From an uncultured Bacillota bacterium (GTDB taxonomy: Bacteria > Bacillota_I > Bacilli_A > RFN20 > CAG-449): DNA of 36,022 nucleotides. The stretch spans positions 1-36,022 of the forward strand of contig CAJKZK010000006.1 of assembly GCA_905204225.1 (NCBI GenBank), in the 5' to 3' direction. The translations under genes were made by a program, and so were the position numbers. The notes below the pieces were generated by a model, which saw only the letters and a list, made by a program, of their open reading frames with translations, did not search any database and was not told the origin of the DNA. Of the stretch, positions 18,389 through 25,780 are shown piece after piece (the stretch's first letter is position 1; every line of letters starts with the position of its first letter).

Positions 18389-19870
18389 ATGAAAATAGGT
18401 TTTGATAATGAATTATATTTAAAGTTGCAATCTGAAAATATTTTAAAAAGAATGGAAAAGTTTGGTGAAAAACTTTATATAGAATTTGGTGGTAAACTTT
18501 TTGATGATTATCATGCTTCAAGAGTGTTACCAGGGTTTCAACCAGATTCTAAATTAAAAATGTTATTAAGAATAAAAGAAAAGGTTGAAATTGTAATCGT
18601 AATAAACGCGAATGATATTCAAAAAAATAAAATACGTAATGATATTGGTATTAATTATGAAAAAGAAGTTTTAAGATTGATTGATGCTTTTCATGATTTT
18701 GGTTTAACTGTTGGGTCTGTTTGTATTACCCATTATAAATCTATTCCACAAGTTGATGCTTATATTGATAAATTGAAACATTTAGGAATTACAACATACA
18801 AACATTATGAAATAGATGGTTATCCTCATGATATTAATAAAATTATTTCAGAAGATGGTTTTGGTAAGAATGATTATATTAAAACTACTCATCCAGTTGT
18901 TGTAGTTACTGCTCCAGGACCTGGATCAGGAAAAATGGCTACATGTTTAAGTCAACTTTATCATGAAAATAAAAATGGTATAAAAGCTGGGTATAGTAAA
19001 TATGAAACTTTTCCAATTTGGAACTTACCTTTAAATCATCCTACTAATATTGCGTATGAAACAGCTACTATTGATTTAAATGATATTAATATGATAGATC
19101 CTTATCATTTAGAAGCATATAATGAATTAACTGTTAATTATAATCGAGATGTTGAAATATACCCTGTTTTAAGAAGTATGTTTCAAGCTATTTATGGTAA
19201 TTGTCCATATAAATCACCAACTGATATGGGAGTTAATATGGCTGGATTTGCTATTGTTGATAATGATGTTGTAGAAAAAGCATCTAAAGATGAAATAATT
19301 AGAAGATATTTAAATGCAAGAGTCGATTATAAAAATGCAAAAATTAGCCTTGAGACATTAGAAAAAGCCCATGGTTTATTACAAAAAGTTGGTGTAGATG
19401 TAAACGATAGAAAATGTGTAGCCGCAGCATTAAAAAAACATGAAGAAACTAATCAAGATAGCATGGCTTTAGAATTAGAAGATGGCACAATGATTACTGC
19501 TAAAACTTCTTCTCTTCTTTTAGCACCTTCTGCTTTAATTTTAAATGCTTTAAAATATTACGCTAATATTGCTGATAATATTCCATTATTACCAAGAATG
19601 ATTATTGAACCAATATCAAAATTAAAAACTGAAATATTAGGTAATCATAATCCTAAATTACATGTTAATGAAGTATTAAATGCTTTAGCAATTTCTGCTC
19701 AAACAAATCCACTTGCTGATTTAGCAATTCAAGAATTACCAAAATTAAAAAATGCACAAGCTCACTCTACAATTATTCTTTCTGAAGTTGATATGAATGC
19801 TTTAAAAAAATTAAAAATAGATGTTACATGTGAGCCTGAACATTACGCTCATAGATTTTATAATAAATAA
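18389..19870 (+). CDS. DUF1846 family protein
   Basis: A 493-residue cytosolic protein that I recognise as DUF1846, a family widespread in Firmicutes and gut anaerobes with solved structures but no firm function. It opens MKIGFDNELYLKLQSENI, a family hallmark. The segment TAPGPGSGKMATCLSQLYHE (about 173-192) resembles a phosphate-binding loop; NCPYKSPTDMGVNMAG (about 273) is also conserved. It starts behind GAGGG and ends just before a terminator at 19882, so it is probably monocistronic. It lies between the lipoprotein operon and a region of gene debris, with no functional link visible. Length and motifs look intact. Confidence 0.9.
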   Translation: MKIGFDNELYLKLQSENILKRMEKFGEKLYIEFGGKLFDDYHASRVLPGFQPDSKLKMLLRIKEKVEIVIVINANDIQKNKIRNDIGINYEKEVLRLIDAFHDFGLTVGSVCITHYKSIPQVDAYIDKLKHLGITTYKHYEIDGYPHDINKIISEDGFGKNDYIKTTHPVVVVTAPGPGSGKMATCLSQLYHENKNGIKAGYSKYETFPIWNLPLNHPTNIAYETATIDLNDINMIDPYHLEAYNELTVNYNRDVEIYPVLRSMFQAIYGNCPYKSPTDMGVNMAGFAIVDNDVVEKASKDEIIRRYLNARVDYKNAKISLETLEKAHGLLQKVGVDVNDRKCVAAALKKHEETNQDSMALELEDGTMITAKTSSLLLAPSALILNALKYYANIADNIPLLPRMIIEPISKLKTEILGNHNPKLHVNEVLNALAISAQTNPLADLAIQELPKLKNAQAHSTIILSEVDMNALKKLKIDVTCEPEHYAHRFYNK

Positions 19871-19881
19871 TCATTTAAGAG

Positions 19882-19920
19882 AGACTGTTAACAAATAAAT
19901 AGTTGGACAACAGTCTTTTT
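19882..19920 (+). terminator. Rho-independent terminator after the DUF1846 gene
   Basis: AGACTGTT (19882-19889) pairs with AACAGTCT (19909-19916) across a 19-base loop and is followed by a run of T. The long loop makes it somewhat weaker than the others in the window. Confidence 0.65.
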
Positions 19921-19942
19921 AATTAACTAATGATTTTAAAAA

Positions 19943-19993
19943 TCAACCTAATTCTTCTGATGATTTTTCATCAATTAAAATAGACATGGTCAT
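19943..19993 (-). pseudogene. Sixteen-codon reading frame, probably a truncated gene start
   Basis: On the - strand, behind AAGAAAGG, a frame reads MTMSILIDEKSSEELG and then stops at TGA. The ribosome binding site is good and there is a second ATG at codon 3. The peptide has no signal or hydrophobic character and looks like the first residues of an ordinary soluble protein, not a leader peptide. No continuation is apparent. I cannot assign a family. Next to another gene remnant (20196-20397) it fits a picture of decay by deletion, but a real short peptide is possible. Confidence 0.25.
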
Positions 19994-20126
19994 AATCCTT
20001 TCTTAGTTATTTTTGCACAACTTGATTATAAATGTTTATGATTTTTTTACTGAATATTACTATTGTCCATCAAATTATCTAAAACATATACTTATTGTAA
20101 TTTTTCTTGTTTAAAGCAAAATTTTT
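19994..20126. other. Gene-free stretch between two divergent gene remnants
   Basis: With the flanking short remnants this forms part of a stretch of about 320 bases (19871-20195) that has no intact gene. I see no RNA gene, riboswitch or strong dyad. On the - strand a TATAAT occurs at plus 20028-20033 upstream of the 16-codon frame without a clear -35. Confidence 0.4.
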
Positions 20127-20193
20127 AAAAGTCGCTCCGAATTTATTATAAAATAGTTGAAAAGTCGCTCCGATTTTATTATGAAAGGGTTTG
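20127..20193 (+). repeat. Two tandem promoter-like repeats with the core AGTCGCTCCGA
   Basis: Unit 1 (20127-20159) and unit 2 (20160-20193) share AAAAGTCGCTCCGA, then one changed base, then TTTATTAT and AAA. Each copy is arranged as a promoter: TTTAAA-17-TATAAA (20124-20129, 20147-20152) and TTGAAA-17-TATGAA (20157-20162, 20180-20185), with the GC-containing core in the spacer. They lie directly upstream of the ATPase remnant at 20196. Only the first could give a leader that includes the AAAGGG site at 20184-20189. Confidence 0.7.
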
Positions 20194-20195
20194 AA

Positions 20196-20397
20196 ATGTA
20201 TTTTAAAAGAAAAATAGATGTGTTTTTAGATAACTGGTAATACTAAATCAAGTAAAACAGTAATGAAACATCCAGAACATTATGGAAAAACAAAATTAAT
20301 AAAAATTGGTGATTATAATATTAGTGAAGAAGGAGATATTATTACTATTCCTCATTATCTAACATTTGCATTAGGTAAAATAAAATATGATTTTTAA
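20196..20397 (+). pseudogene. Internally deleted AAA/DUF4143-type ATPase remnant
   Basis: After AAAGGG the ATG at 20196 opens MYFKRKIDVFLDNW and stops at TAA (20238). This matches the usual start of AAA+ ATPases with a C-terminal DUF4143 domain, where such a start leads into a GxRQVGKT P-loop. One frame over, from 20236, the sequence reads TKSSKTVMKHPEHYGKTKLI, then KIGDYNI and TIPHYLTFAL, to a TAA at 20395. This resembles the very C-terminus of the same family. Several hundred residues, including Walker A and B, are missing, so the gene is dead. The call relies on remembered family ends, hence moderate confidence. Confidence 0.6.
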
Positions 20398-20461
20398 AAT
20401 AAATTTATAAACCTTTATGTAAACGCTTTTATATATAAACTTATTGCAATAAATTAAATTA

Positions 20462-20496
20462 ATAACTACTATATTGTAGTCTAAGGGAGTAGTTAT
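20462..20496 (+). promoter_or_regulatory. Operator-like dyads and ribosome-site hairpin before the efflux operon
   Basis: ACTAC-TATATT-GTAGT (20465-20480) is a 16-base imperfect palindrome of the size MarR proteins bind, and its centre is a possible -10 box (TATATT, 20470-20475). A second, perfect 9-bp dyad, ATAACTACT (20462-20470) with AGTAGTTAT (20488-20496), puts most of the AAGGGAG ribosome site in the loop and reaches the first two bases of the ATG. A TTGCAA (20444-20449) is 20 bases from the -10, longer than ideal. Confidence 0.5.
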
Positions 20497-21931
20497 GCAT
20501 TTAAGAAAGTTTAATCATATAAGACATAGTGAAATGAATTTAACAGAAGGCAATTTATTCTGGAAATTTGGCTTATTTGCTTTACCTTTAGCATTAACTA
20601 CAATTTTACAATTATTATACACGACAATGGATTTATGGACTGTCACTACTTATGGCGGTGGCAGTGTTTCAATGAGCGCTGTTGGATCTAATACTGCATT
20701 AATAAACCTTATTGTTACTGTTTTTGTTAATATGTCAATGGGGGCAAATGTAGCAATATCACAAGCAAAAGGTGCTAATGATAAACAAAGAGCAGAAAAA
20801 GTTTTACATACATCTTTGATTTTAGCATTAATTGCAGGGATTATTGTTGGATTTGTTGGATTTTTTATTTCAGGAAAATTATTAGAAATAATGAATACTC
20901 CTTCAACAATTATTAGTAAAGCTACTGATTATTTAAAAATATATTTTATTGGTTTACCTTTTTTAATGATATATAATTATGGTTCTCAAATTTTAAGAGC
21001 ATTAGGTGATAGTAAAAAACCATTATATATATTAATTGCTTCAGGAATAATTAATGTTGGACTTGATATTTTATTAGTTAAATATGCTTTTTTAGATGTA
21101 AAAGGTGTGGCTATAGCTACTATATGTTCAGAAGCATTAGCAGCTATTTTAACAATTATCGTTTTGTATTTTAATAAAAATGGATTTATTAGACTTGATT
21201 TAAAAAAATTAAAGATTGATTTTTCTTCTTTGAAAGATGTTTTAATTATTGGTTTGCCAGCTGGAATACAAGGATTAGCGTTTTCTATTCCTAATGTTAT
21301 GATTCAATCAAGTTTATATGATATTACTAATTATAGTATCGATGGAGTAAAAATATCTATGGATGAAATTACTGCAGGTAGTAGTGCTTCAAATCAATTA
21401 GAAAATTTTGCTTTTGCTCTTGAAGATGCAATAGGTGTTTCTTTATGTACTTTTGTTGGTCAAAATTATGGTGCTAAAAAGAAAGAAAATATAAAAAAAT
21501 CTTTTTGGATTGCCATGTGTTGGGATTTAATAACTTGTGCAACTATAGCAATATTATTTATTTGTTTATCAAAAGAGTTGTTATCAATTTTTATTACAGA
21601 AAAGCAAGGCGTTATACAAGCTAACGCTATTGCAGCAGGTCAACAAAGATTATATATTATGATAATTCCATATATATTTGATGGAATTATGATTATATGT
21701 GGTGATTATCTTAGAGGTATGAAAATATCAACACCTCCAGCAATTATTACATTAATAGGTTGTACTGGATTTAGAATCATATTTATTTTATTCTTGTTCC
21801 CAATACCTTATTTTCATACAATTTTCTGGTTGTTTGCAGTGTACCCAATTAGTTGGATAATTATTGATTTATGCTATATTCCTATAATTTTTGTTTTACA
21901 AAAGAAAGCTTTTAAGCAAATAGAAAATTAG
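20495..21931 (+). CDS. MATE family multidrug exporter
   Basis: A 478-residue, 12-helix exporter of the MATE family (NorM/DinF-like), which uses a Na+ or H+ gradient to expel cationic drugs or toxic compounds. The N-terminal NLTEGNLFWKFGLFALPLALTTILQ and the following TMDLWTVTTYGG, AVGSNTALINLI and MGANVAISQAKGANDKQRAEK match the family's first bundle. NYGSQILRALGDSKKPLYI ends that half, and VGQNYGAKKKENIKKSFW repeats the loop motif in the second half. It is the first gene of an operon with marR and two ABC subunits, so it is probably induced by the compound sensed by the MarR protein. The ribosome site AAGGGAG and the ATG are embedded in a dyad. Confidence 0.93.
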   Translation: MHLRKFNHIRHSEMNLTEGNLFWKFGLFALPLALTTILQLLYTTMDLWTVTTYGGGSVSMSAVGSNTALINLIVTVFVNMSMGANVAISQAKGANDKQRAEKVLHTSLILALIAGIIVGFVGFFISGKLLEIMNTPSTIISKATDYLKIYFIGLPFLMIYNYGSQILRALGDSKKPLYILIASGIINVGLDILLVKYAFLDVKGVAIATICSEALAAILTIIVLYFNKNGFIRLDLKKLKIDFSSLKDVLIIGLPAGIQGLAFSIPNVMIQSSLYDITNYSIDGVKISMDEITAGSSASNQLENFAFALEDAIGVSLCTFVGQNYGAKKKENIKKSFWIAMCWDLITCATIAILFICLSKELLSIFITEKQGVIQANAIAAGQQRLYIMIIPYIFDGIMIICGDYLRGMKISTPPAIITLIGCTGFRIIFILFLFPIPYFHTIFWLFAVYPISWIIIDLCYIPIIFVLQKKAFKQIEN

Positions 21932-21976
21932 TTGACTTATCAACCAATTAAACATAATATTATTTATGGTGATATT

Positions 21977-22426
21977 ATGGAATTAAGAAATCTAACTAAA
22001 ATTGTTAGAAATATGTCTTTATATAAAAATAGTATTAATCATTCAAAGCTTTATTTGAATAATACAGAATTTGAAATGATTAGATATTTATCAAAAAAAG
22101 AACAATTATCATTAGTTGATTTAGCTAATTATTTAAATGTTGATAAAGCATTAGTGACTAGAATGTGTAAAAAATTAGTAAAATTAGACTATATTGAAAT
22201 ATTTAATGATGAAAACGATAAAAGAAAGAAAATTTTAATTGCAACTGAAAAAGCAAAATTAATTAAACAAGAATACGCTTTAGAAGAAAAAAATTTTTAT
22301 AATGCATGTATAAAAGTTTTATCTAAAGAAGAACAAGAACAATTTTCTAATTTATTAGAAAAAGTGTATTTAGAATCTAAAAAATTAAGAAAGACAGGTT
22401 TTAAAACATTAAATGACAAAAGTTGA
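21977..22426 (+). CDS. MarR family transcriptional regulator
   Basis: A 149-residue winged-helix regulator, usual length for MarR repressors that dimerise and release DNA on ligand binding. The helix-turn-helix reads LSLVDLANYLNVDKALVTRM (about 54-73), followed by the wing with NDENDKRKKILIATEKA, close to the family DxRxK..LTxxG pattern. The ATG at 21977 has GGTGAT just before it; a TTG at 21932 directly after the MATE stop is in frame but has no ribosome site. It ends at TGA, overlapping the first ABC gene by 14 bases. It probably controls its own operon through the dyad at 20465-20480. Confidence 0.9.
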   Translation: MELRNLTKIVRNMSLYKNSINHSKLYLNNTEFEMIRYLSKKEQLSLVDLANYLNVDKALVTRMCKKLVKLDYIEIFNDENDKRKKILIATEKAKLIKQEYALEEKNFYNACIKVLSKEEQEQFSNLLEKVYLESKKLRKTGFKTLNDKS

Positions 22427-24074
22427 TTATTCTAAAATTAGAACATACTTTTATTTAAACAAAAAAAGCTTTATTTTAGCCTCTATAACAGGAATTATTT
22501 ATAATGTTTTAATGGTTCTTGTTCCTATTTTAATGGGTAAATTAATTGATTTATTTAAAGTACAAGGTGATAATAAAAAAATAATTAATTATGCATTTTT
22601 ATTTTTTATTTTTGTTATATTTATTCAAATAAATAGATTTTTTAAAAGATATTATGTAAGAGATTTTGCAAATAAAATGGTTTTACAAATGAGACAAATT
22701 AGCTTTGAAAATATGATGTTATTGCCTATTGAAGAAATAAATTCTACTTCTAAAGGTGATATTATGAATAAAACATTAACTGATATTAAAGATAGTGTAG
22801 AAGGAATAAGAAAAATATTAACAGAAATATATGATAGTATAATTTTAATGCTTGGTTATTATGTTAGTTTAATGATTATGGATTGGAGTCTTACTTTAAT
22901 TGTTACATCTTTTTTATTGCTAGCAATAATTATAGCTAATATAATGAAAAAAATGATTTTTAAAACATCATTATCTTATAAAAATGCAGTTTCAAATAAT
23001 AAAGATTTTGTTTTAAATTATATAAAAAATGAAATATTTTATCGAGGCTTTGGAACAGAAAATAATTATTATAATGAATATAAAAATAAACAAGATGATT
23101 TAGAAAAAAAATCAATCAAAGCAATGATTTTTAAAAATTCTCTTGAGCCTACTTATCAAGCAATTAGTTATTTAGGCTTATTTTTTATAATATTTTTTTC
23201 TGGAAAAAAAGTAATAAACGATATTTGGTTAATTGGTACTTTTTCAGCTTATTTATCTACTTTTTTATTGATGGCTATTAAAACTTCAAAAGTAGGAAAA
23301 GTATTTAATGCTTACGCTACTATGAAAGTATCATGGAAAAGATGTAGTAATTATTTAATTCAAAAAGAGAATAATAATGTTTATAAAAAAGAGAATAATG
23401 ATCTATCTTTAAATATTAATAATTTAACATTTGGTTTTAATAATAAGTTTATTTTAAAAAATATTTCTTTATCTATTAATAATCATCAACTTGTTGGTAT
23501 ATGTGGAGAAGTTCATAGTGGAAAATCAACATTACTTGCAGCTTTAACAGGAATATATAATTATCAAGGAAGTATTAAATTATCTGGAATTGAGTTAAAA
23601 GATATTAAAGATTTAAAATATAATAATTTTATTTCTTATGCACCTAGTGAAGTAGAAATCTTTAATGATACAGTAAAATATAATATTTCTTTTGGGAAAA
23701 AAGATGTTTATAAAGAAATGAAAATGACATATTTAGATCAAGAAATTAATTCTGAAGATATTTTATCTCATTCAAATAGTAATTTGTCGGGAGGACAACA
23801 AAAACGATTAATGATTGCAAGATGTTTATTTTCTAATGCAAAATTAATATTACTTGATGATCCTTTTAATGCACTTGATATTGATATGGGGATAAAAATT
23901 ATTAATAATATCAAAAATAATTATAAAAATTCTATTATTATAATTGTTAATAATCAAAATGAAATATTAAAGAAAATGGATAAAATAATTTATTTAAATA
24001 AAAATGGATATATTTTTGATAATTATAATAATTTATTAAAAAATGAAGATTTTAGAAAGATAATAGGTTTTTAA
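22413..24074 (+). CDS. ABC half-exporter, subunit with degenerate Walker B and H-loop
   Basis: A 553-residue type IV (former type I) ABC exporter half: six membrane helices in residues 1-300, then an ATPase domain. Walker A GEVHSGKST is at 365-373 and the signature LSGGQ at 458-462 is canonical. The residue after the Walker B aspartate is Asp483 instead of the catalytic Glu (LDDPFNALD), and the H-loop position has Asn514 instead of His. This is the pattern of the non-catalytic subunit in heterodimeric exporters such as TM287/288, BmrCD and LmrCD. It overlaps marR by 14 bases and the partner gene begins two bases later. Substrate unknown; drug efflux is likely from context. Confidence 0.92.
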   Translation: MTKVDYSKIRTYFYLNKKSFILASITGIIYNVLMVLVPILMGKLIDLFKVQGDNKKIINYAFLFFIFVIFIQINRFFKRYYVRDFANKMVLQMRQISFENMMLLPIEEINSTSKGDIMNKTLTDIKDSVEGIRKILTEIYDSIILMLGYYVSLMIMDWSLTLIVTSFLLLAIIIANIMKKMIFKTSLSYKNAVSNNKDFVLNYIKNEIFYRGFGTENNYYNEYKNKQDDLEKKSIKAMIFKNSLEPTYQAISYLGLFFIIFFSGKKVINDIWLIGTFSAYLSTFLLMAIKTSKVGKVFNAYATMKVSWKRCSNYLIQKENNNVYKKENNDLSLNINNLTFGFNNKFILKNISLSINNHQLVGICGEVHSGKSTLLAALTGIYNYQGSIKLSGIELKDIKDLKYNNFISYAPSEVEIFNDTVKYNISFGKKDVYKEMKMTYLDQEINSEDILSHSNSNLSGGQQKRLMIARCLFSNAKLILLDDPFNALDIDMGIKIINNIKNNYKNSIIIIVNNQNEILKKMDKIIYLNKNGYIFDNYNNLLKNEDFRKIIGF

Positions 24075-24076
24075 GT

Positions 24077-25678
24077 ATGACTGTTAGTAAATGTGTTATT
24101 AATTATTTTAAAAAGCAAATACATATATTTTTTATAACTATAATAACAATTATTTTGGTAACATTTATTTCTTTATTACCACCTCAATTATTGAAAATAA
24201 TTGTTGATAATTTAATGAATAAAAATGAAGATTATTTAAATATATATGCTTTATTTTATGTATTAATTTATTTTAGTATGGGAATAATTAATTTTTTTAA
24301 AGAAATATTATTAATAATTATTTCTCAAGGAGTTGGTAAAAATGTTCGTCTAGAAATGTTAAAAAAAATTAACAAAATGTCATATATTAATTTTTCTAAA
24401 TATGATAATGGTAAATTAGAAACATTTTTTTCTAATGATGTAGACGCTATAAATACATTAATTACTTCAGGAGCAATTTCAATGTTTATTGATAGTTTTA
24501 AAATTATAGGAATAATTATTTCAATTTTTATTTTTTCATATATATTTGGATTAATAACTTTATTAATAATTCCATTAATAATTTTATTTACTTTATGGAT
24601 TAGGAAAAGAATGTATTCAGCTCAATTAGATAATAGAAAATTAGAGGAAAGTATTAATTCATTAGTATCAGAAAATATTGATAATATTGCTACGATTAAA
24701 TCATTTAGAATACTTGATAAAATAAAAAATAAATATAATAAAGTTTTAAATAATCATTTTAAAACCAATCAAAAAGTAAATACTTATGATTCTATTTTTT
24801 CTCCAATAATGCAAATTATGAAAACAGCAATAATTGTTTTTATTATTTGTTGTTCTTCAATTAATGTTTCATTATTTAATATGAGTATAGGCATGTTAGT
24901 AAGCTCTATTGATTTAATTACTAATTTATTTTCTCCTATTGAAAATATTGGTATGGAGCTACAAACTATTCAAAATTCTTTTGCTGCTCTTGATAGAATA
25001 AATGCTTTTTTTAAATTAAAAGAAGATGATGAAAAATTACAAATAAAATATAAAGAAGAAGATGTTATTTTAAAATTTGAAGATGTATCTTTTTCTTATG
25101 ACAATAAAGAAAATGTTATCGATCATTTTAATCTTGAATTAAAAAATAATCAAAGAATTGTTTTAAAAGGAAAAAGTGGAAGTGGTAAATCAACCATTTT
25201 TAAATTAGCATATGGTTTAATTAAGCCTACATCTGGTAGAGTGACTATTAATGATATAGATACATATTTATTACCTAATGAAATTAAAAATAAATATTTC
25301 GGTATAGTTTATCAAGACTATTTCTTTTCTAATGGAACAATAAAAGATGAAATAACTTTGTTAAATAATAATATAAGTGATGAAGAAATATATAAAGCTT
25401 TAAATTTAGTGGGCTTAACTAGAATTAAAGATATAAATAAAAAATTAGAAATTAATGATTATTCTACAGGCGAATTATCATTGTTTAATATTGCAAGAGT
25501 AATAGTATTAGATTGCAAAATATTATTTCTTGATGAAATGAATGCAAAAATAGATAACACTAATGCAAAAAATATAATTAATGTAATTGATAAGATTTCC
25601 AAAGATAAAATTGTGTTATCTATTAATCATTATGGTTATTTGCTAGATAATAGTAAAATTATTAATTTAGAAAAATAA
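24077..25678 (+). CDS. ABC half-exporter, catalytic partner with degenerate signature
   Basis: A 533-residue ABC exporter half, six-helix membrane domain then ATPase. Walker A GKSGSGKST is at 365-373, Walker B FLDE carries catalytic Glu487, and the H-loop His518 is present (SINHYGY). The signature is degraded: YSTGE (462-466) replaces LSGGQ. In a head-to-tail dimer its intact Walker B and His pair with the intact LSGGQ of the upstream subunit, while its bad signature faces that subunit's degenerate Walker B. The pair therefore forms one active and one inactive site. It is the last gene of the MATE-marR operon; no strong terminator is visible before the eno promoter. Confidence 0.92.
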   Translation: MTVSKCVINYFKKQIHIFFITIITIILVTFISLLPPQLLKIIVDNLMNKNEDYLNIYALFYVLIYFSMGIINFFKEILLIIISQGVGKNVRLEMLKKINKMSYINFSKYDNGKLETFFSNDVDAINTLITSGAISMFIDSFKIIGIIISIFIFSYIFGLITLLIIPLIILFTLWIRKRMYSAQLDNRKLEESINSLVSENIDNIATIKSFRILDKIKNKYNKVLNNHFKTNQKVNTYDSIFSPIMQIMKTAIIVFIICCSSINVSLFNMSIGMLVSSIDLITNLFSPIENIGMELQTIQNSFAALDRINAFFKLKEDDEKLQIKYKEEDVILKFEDVSFSYDNKENVIDHFNLELKNNQRIVLKGKSGSGKSTIFKLAYGLIKPTSGRVTINDIDTYLLPNEIKNKYFGIVYQDYFFSNGTIKDEITLLNNNISDEEIYKALNLVGLTRIKDINKKLEINDYSTGELSLFNIARVIVLDCKILFLDEMNAKIDNTNAKNIINVIDKISKDKIVLSINHYGYLLDNSKIINLEK

Positions 25679-25722
25679 TTCGATAAATAATTATCAAAAT
25701 AAAGATTTTAATAATAAAAGTA

Positions 25723-25751
25723 TTTAAGTTTATTTTTTAATCGATTATAAT
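25723..25751 (+). promoter_or_regulatory. Candidate eno promoter
   Basis: TATAAT (25746-25751) with a weak TTTAAG 17 bases upstream (25723-25728). The eno ribosome site AAAAAAGGAGA follows and the ATG is 30 bases from the -10. Confidence 0.5.
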
Positions 25752-25780
25752 ATTCTTGTTTAAAAAAGGAGATTTTTAAA

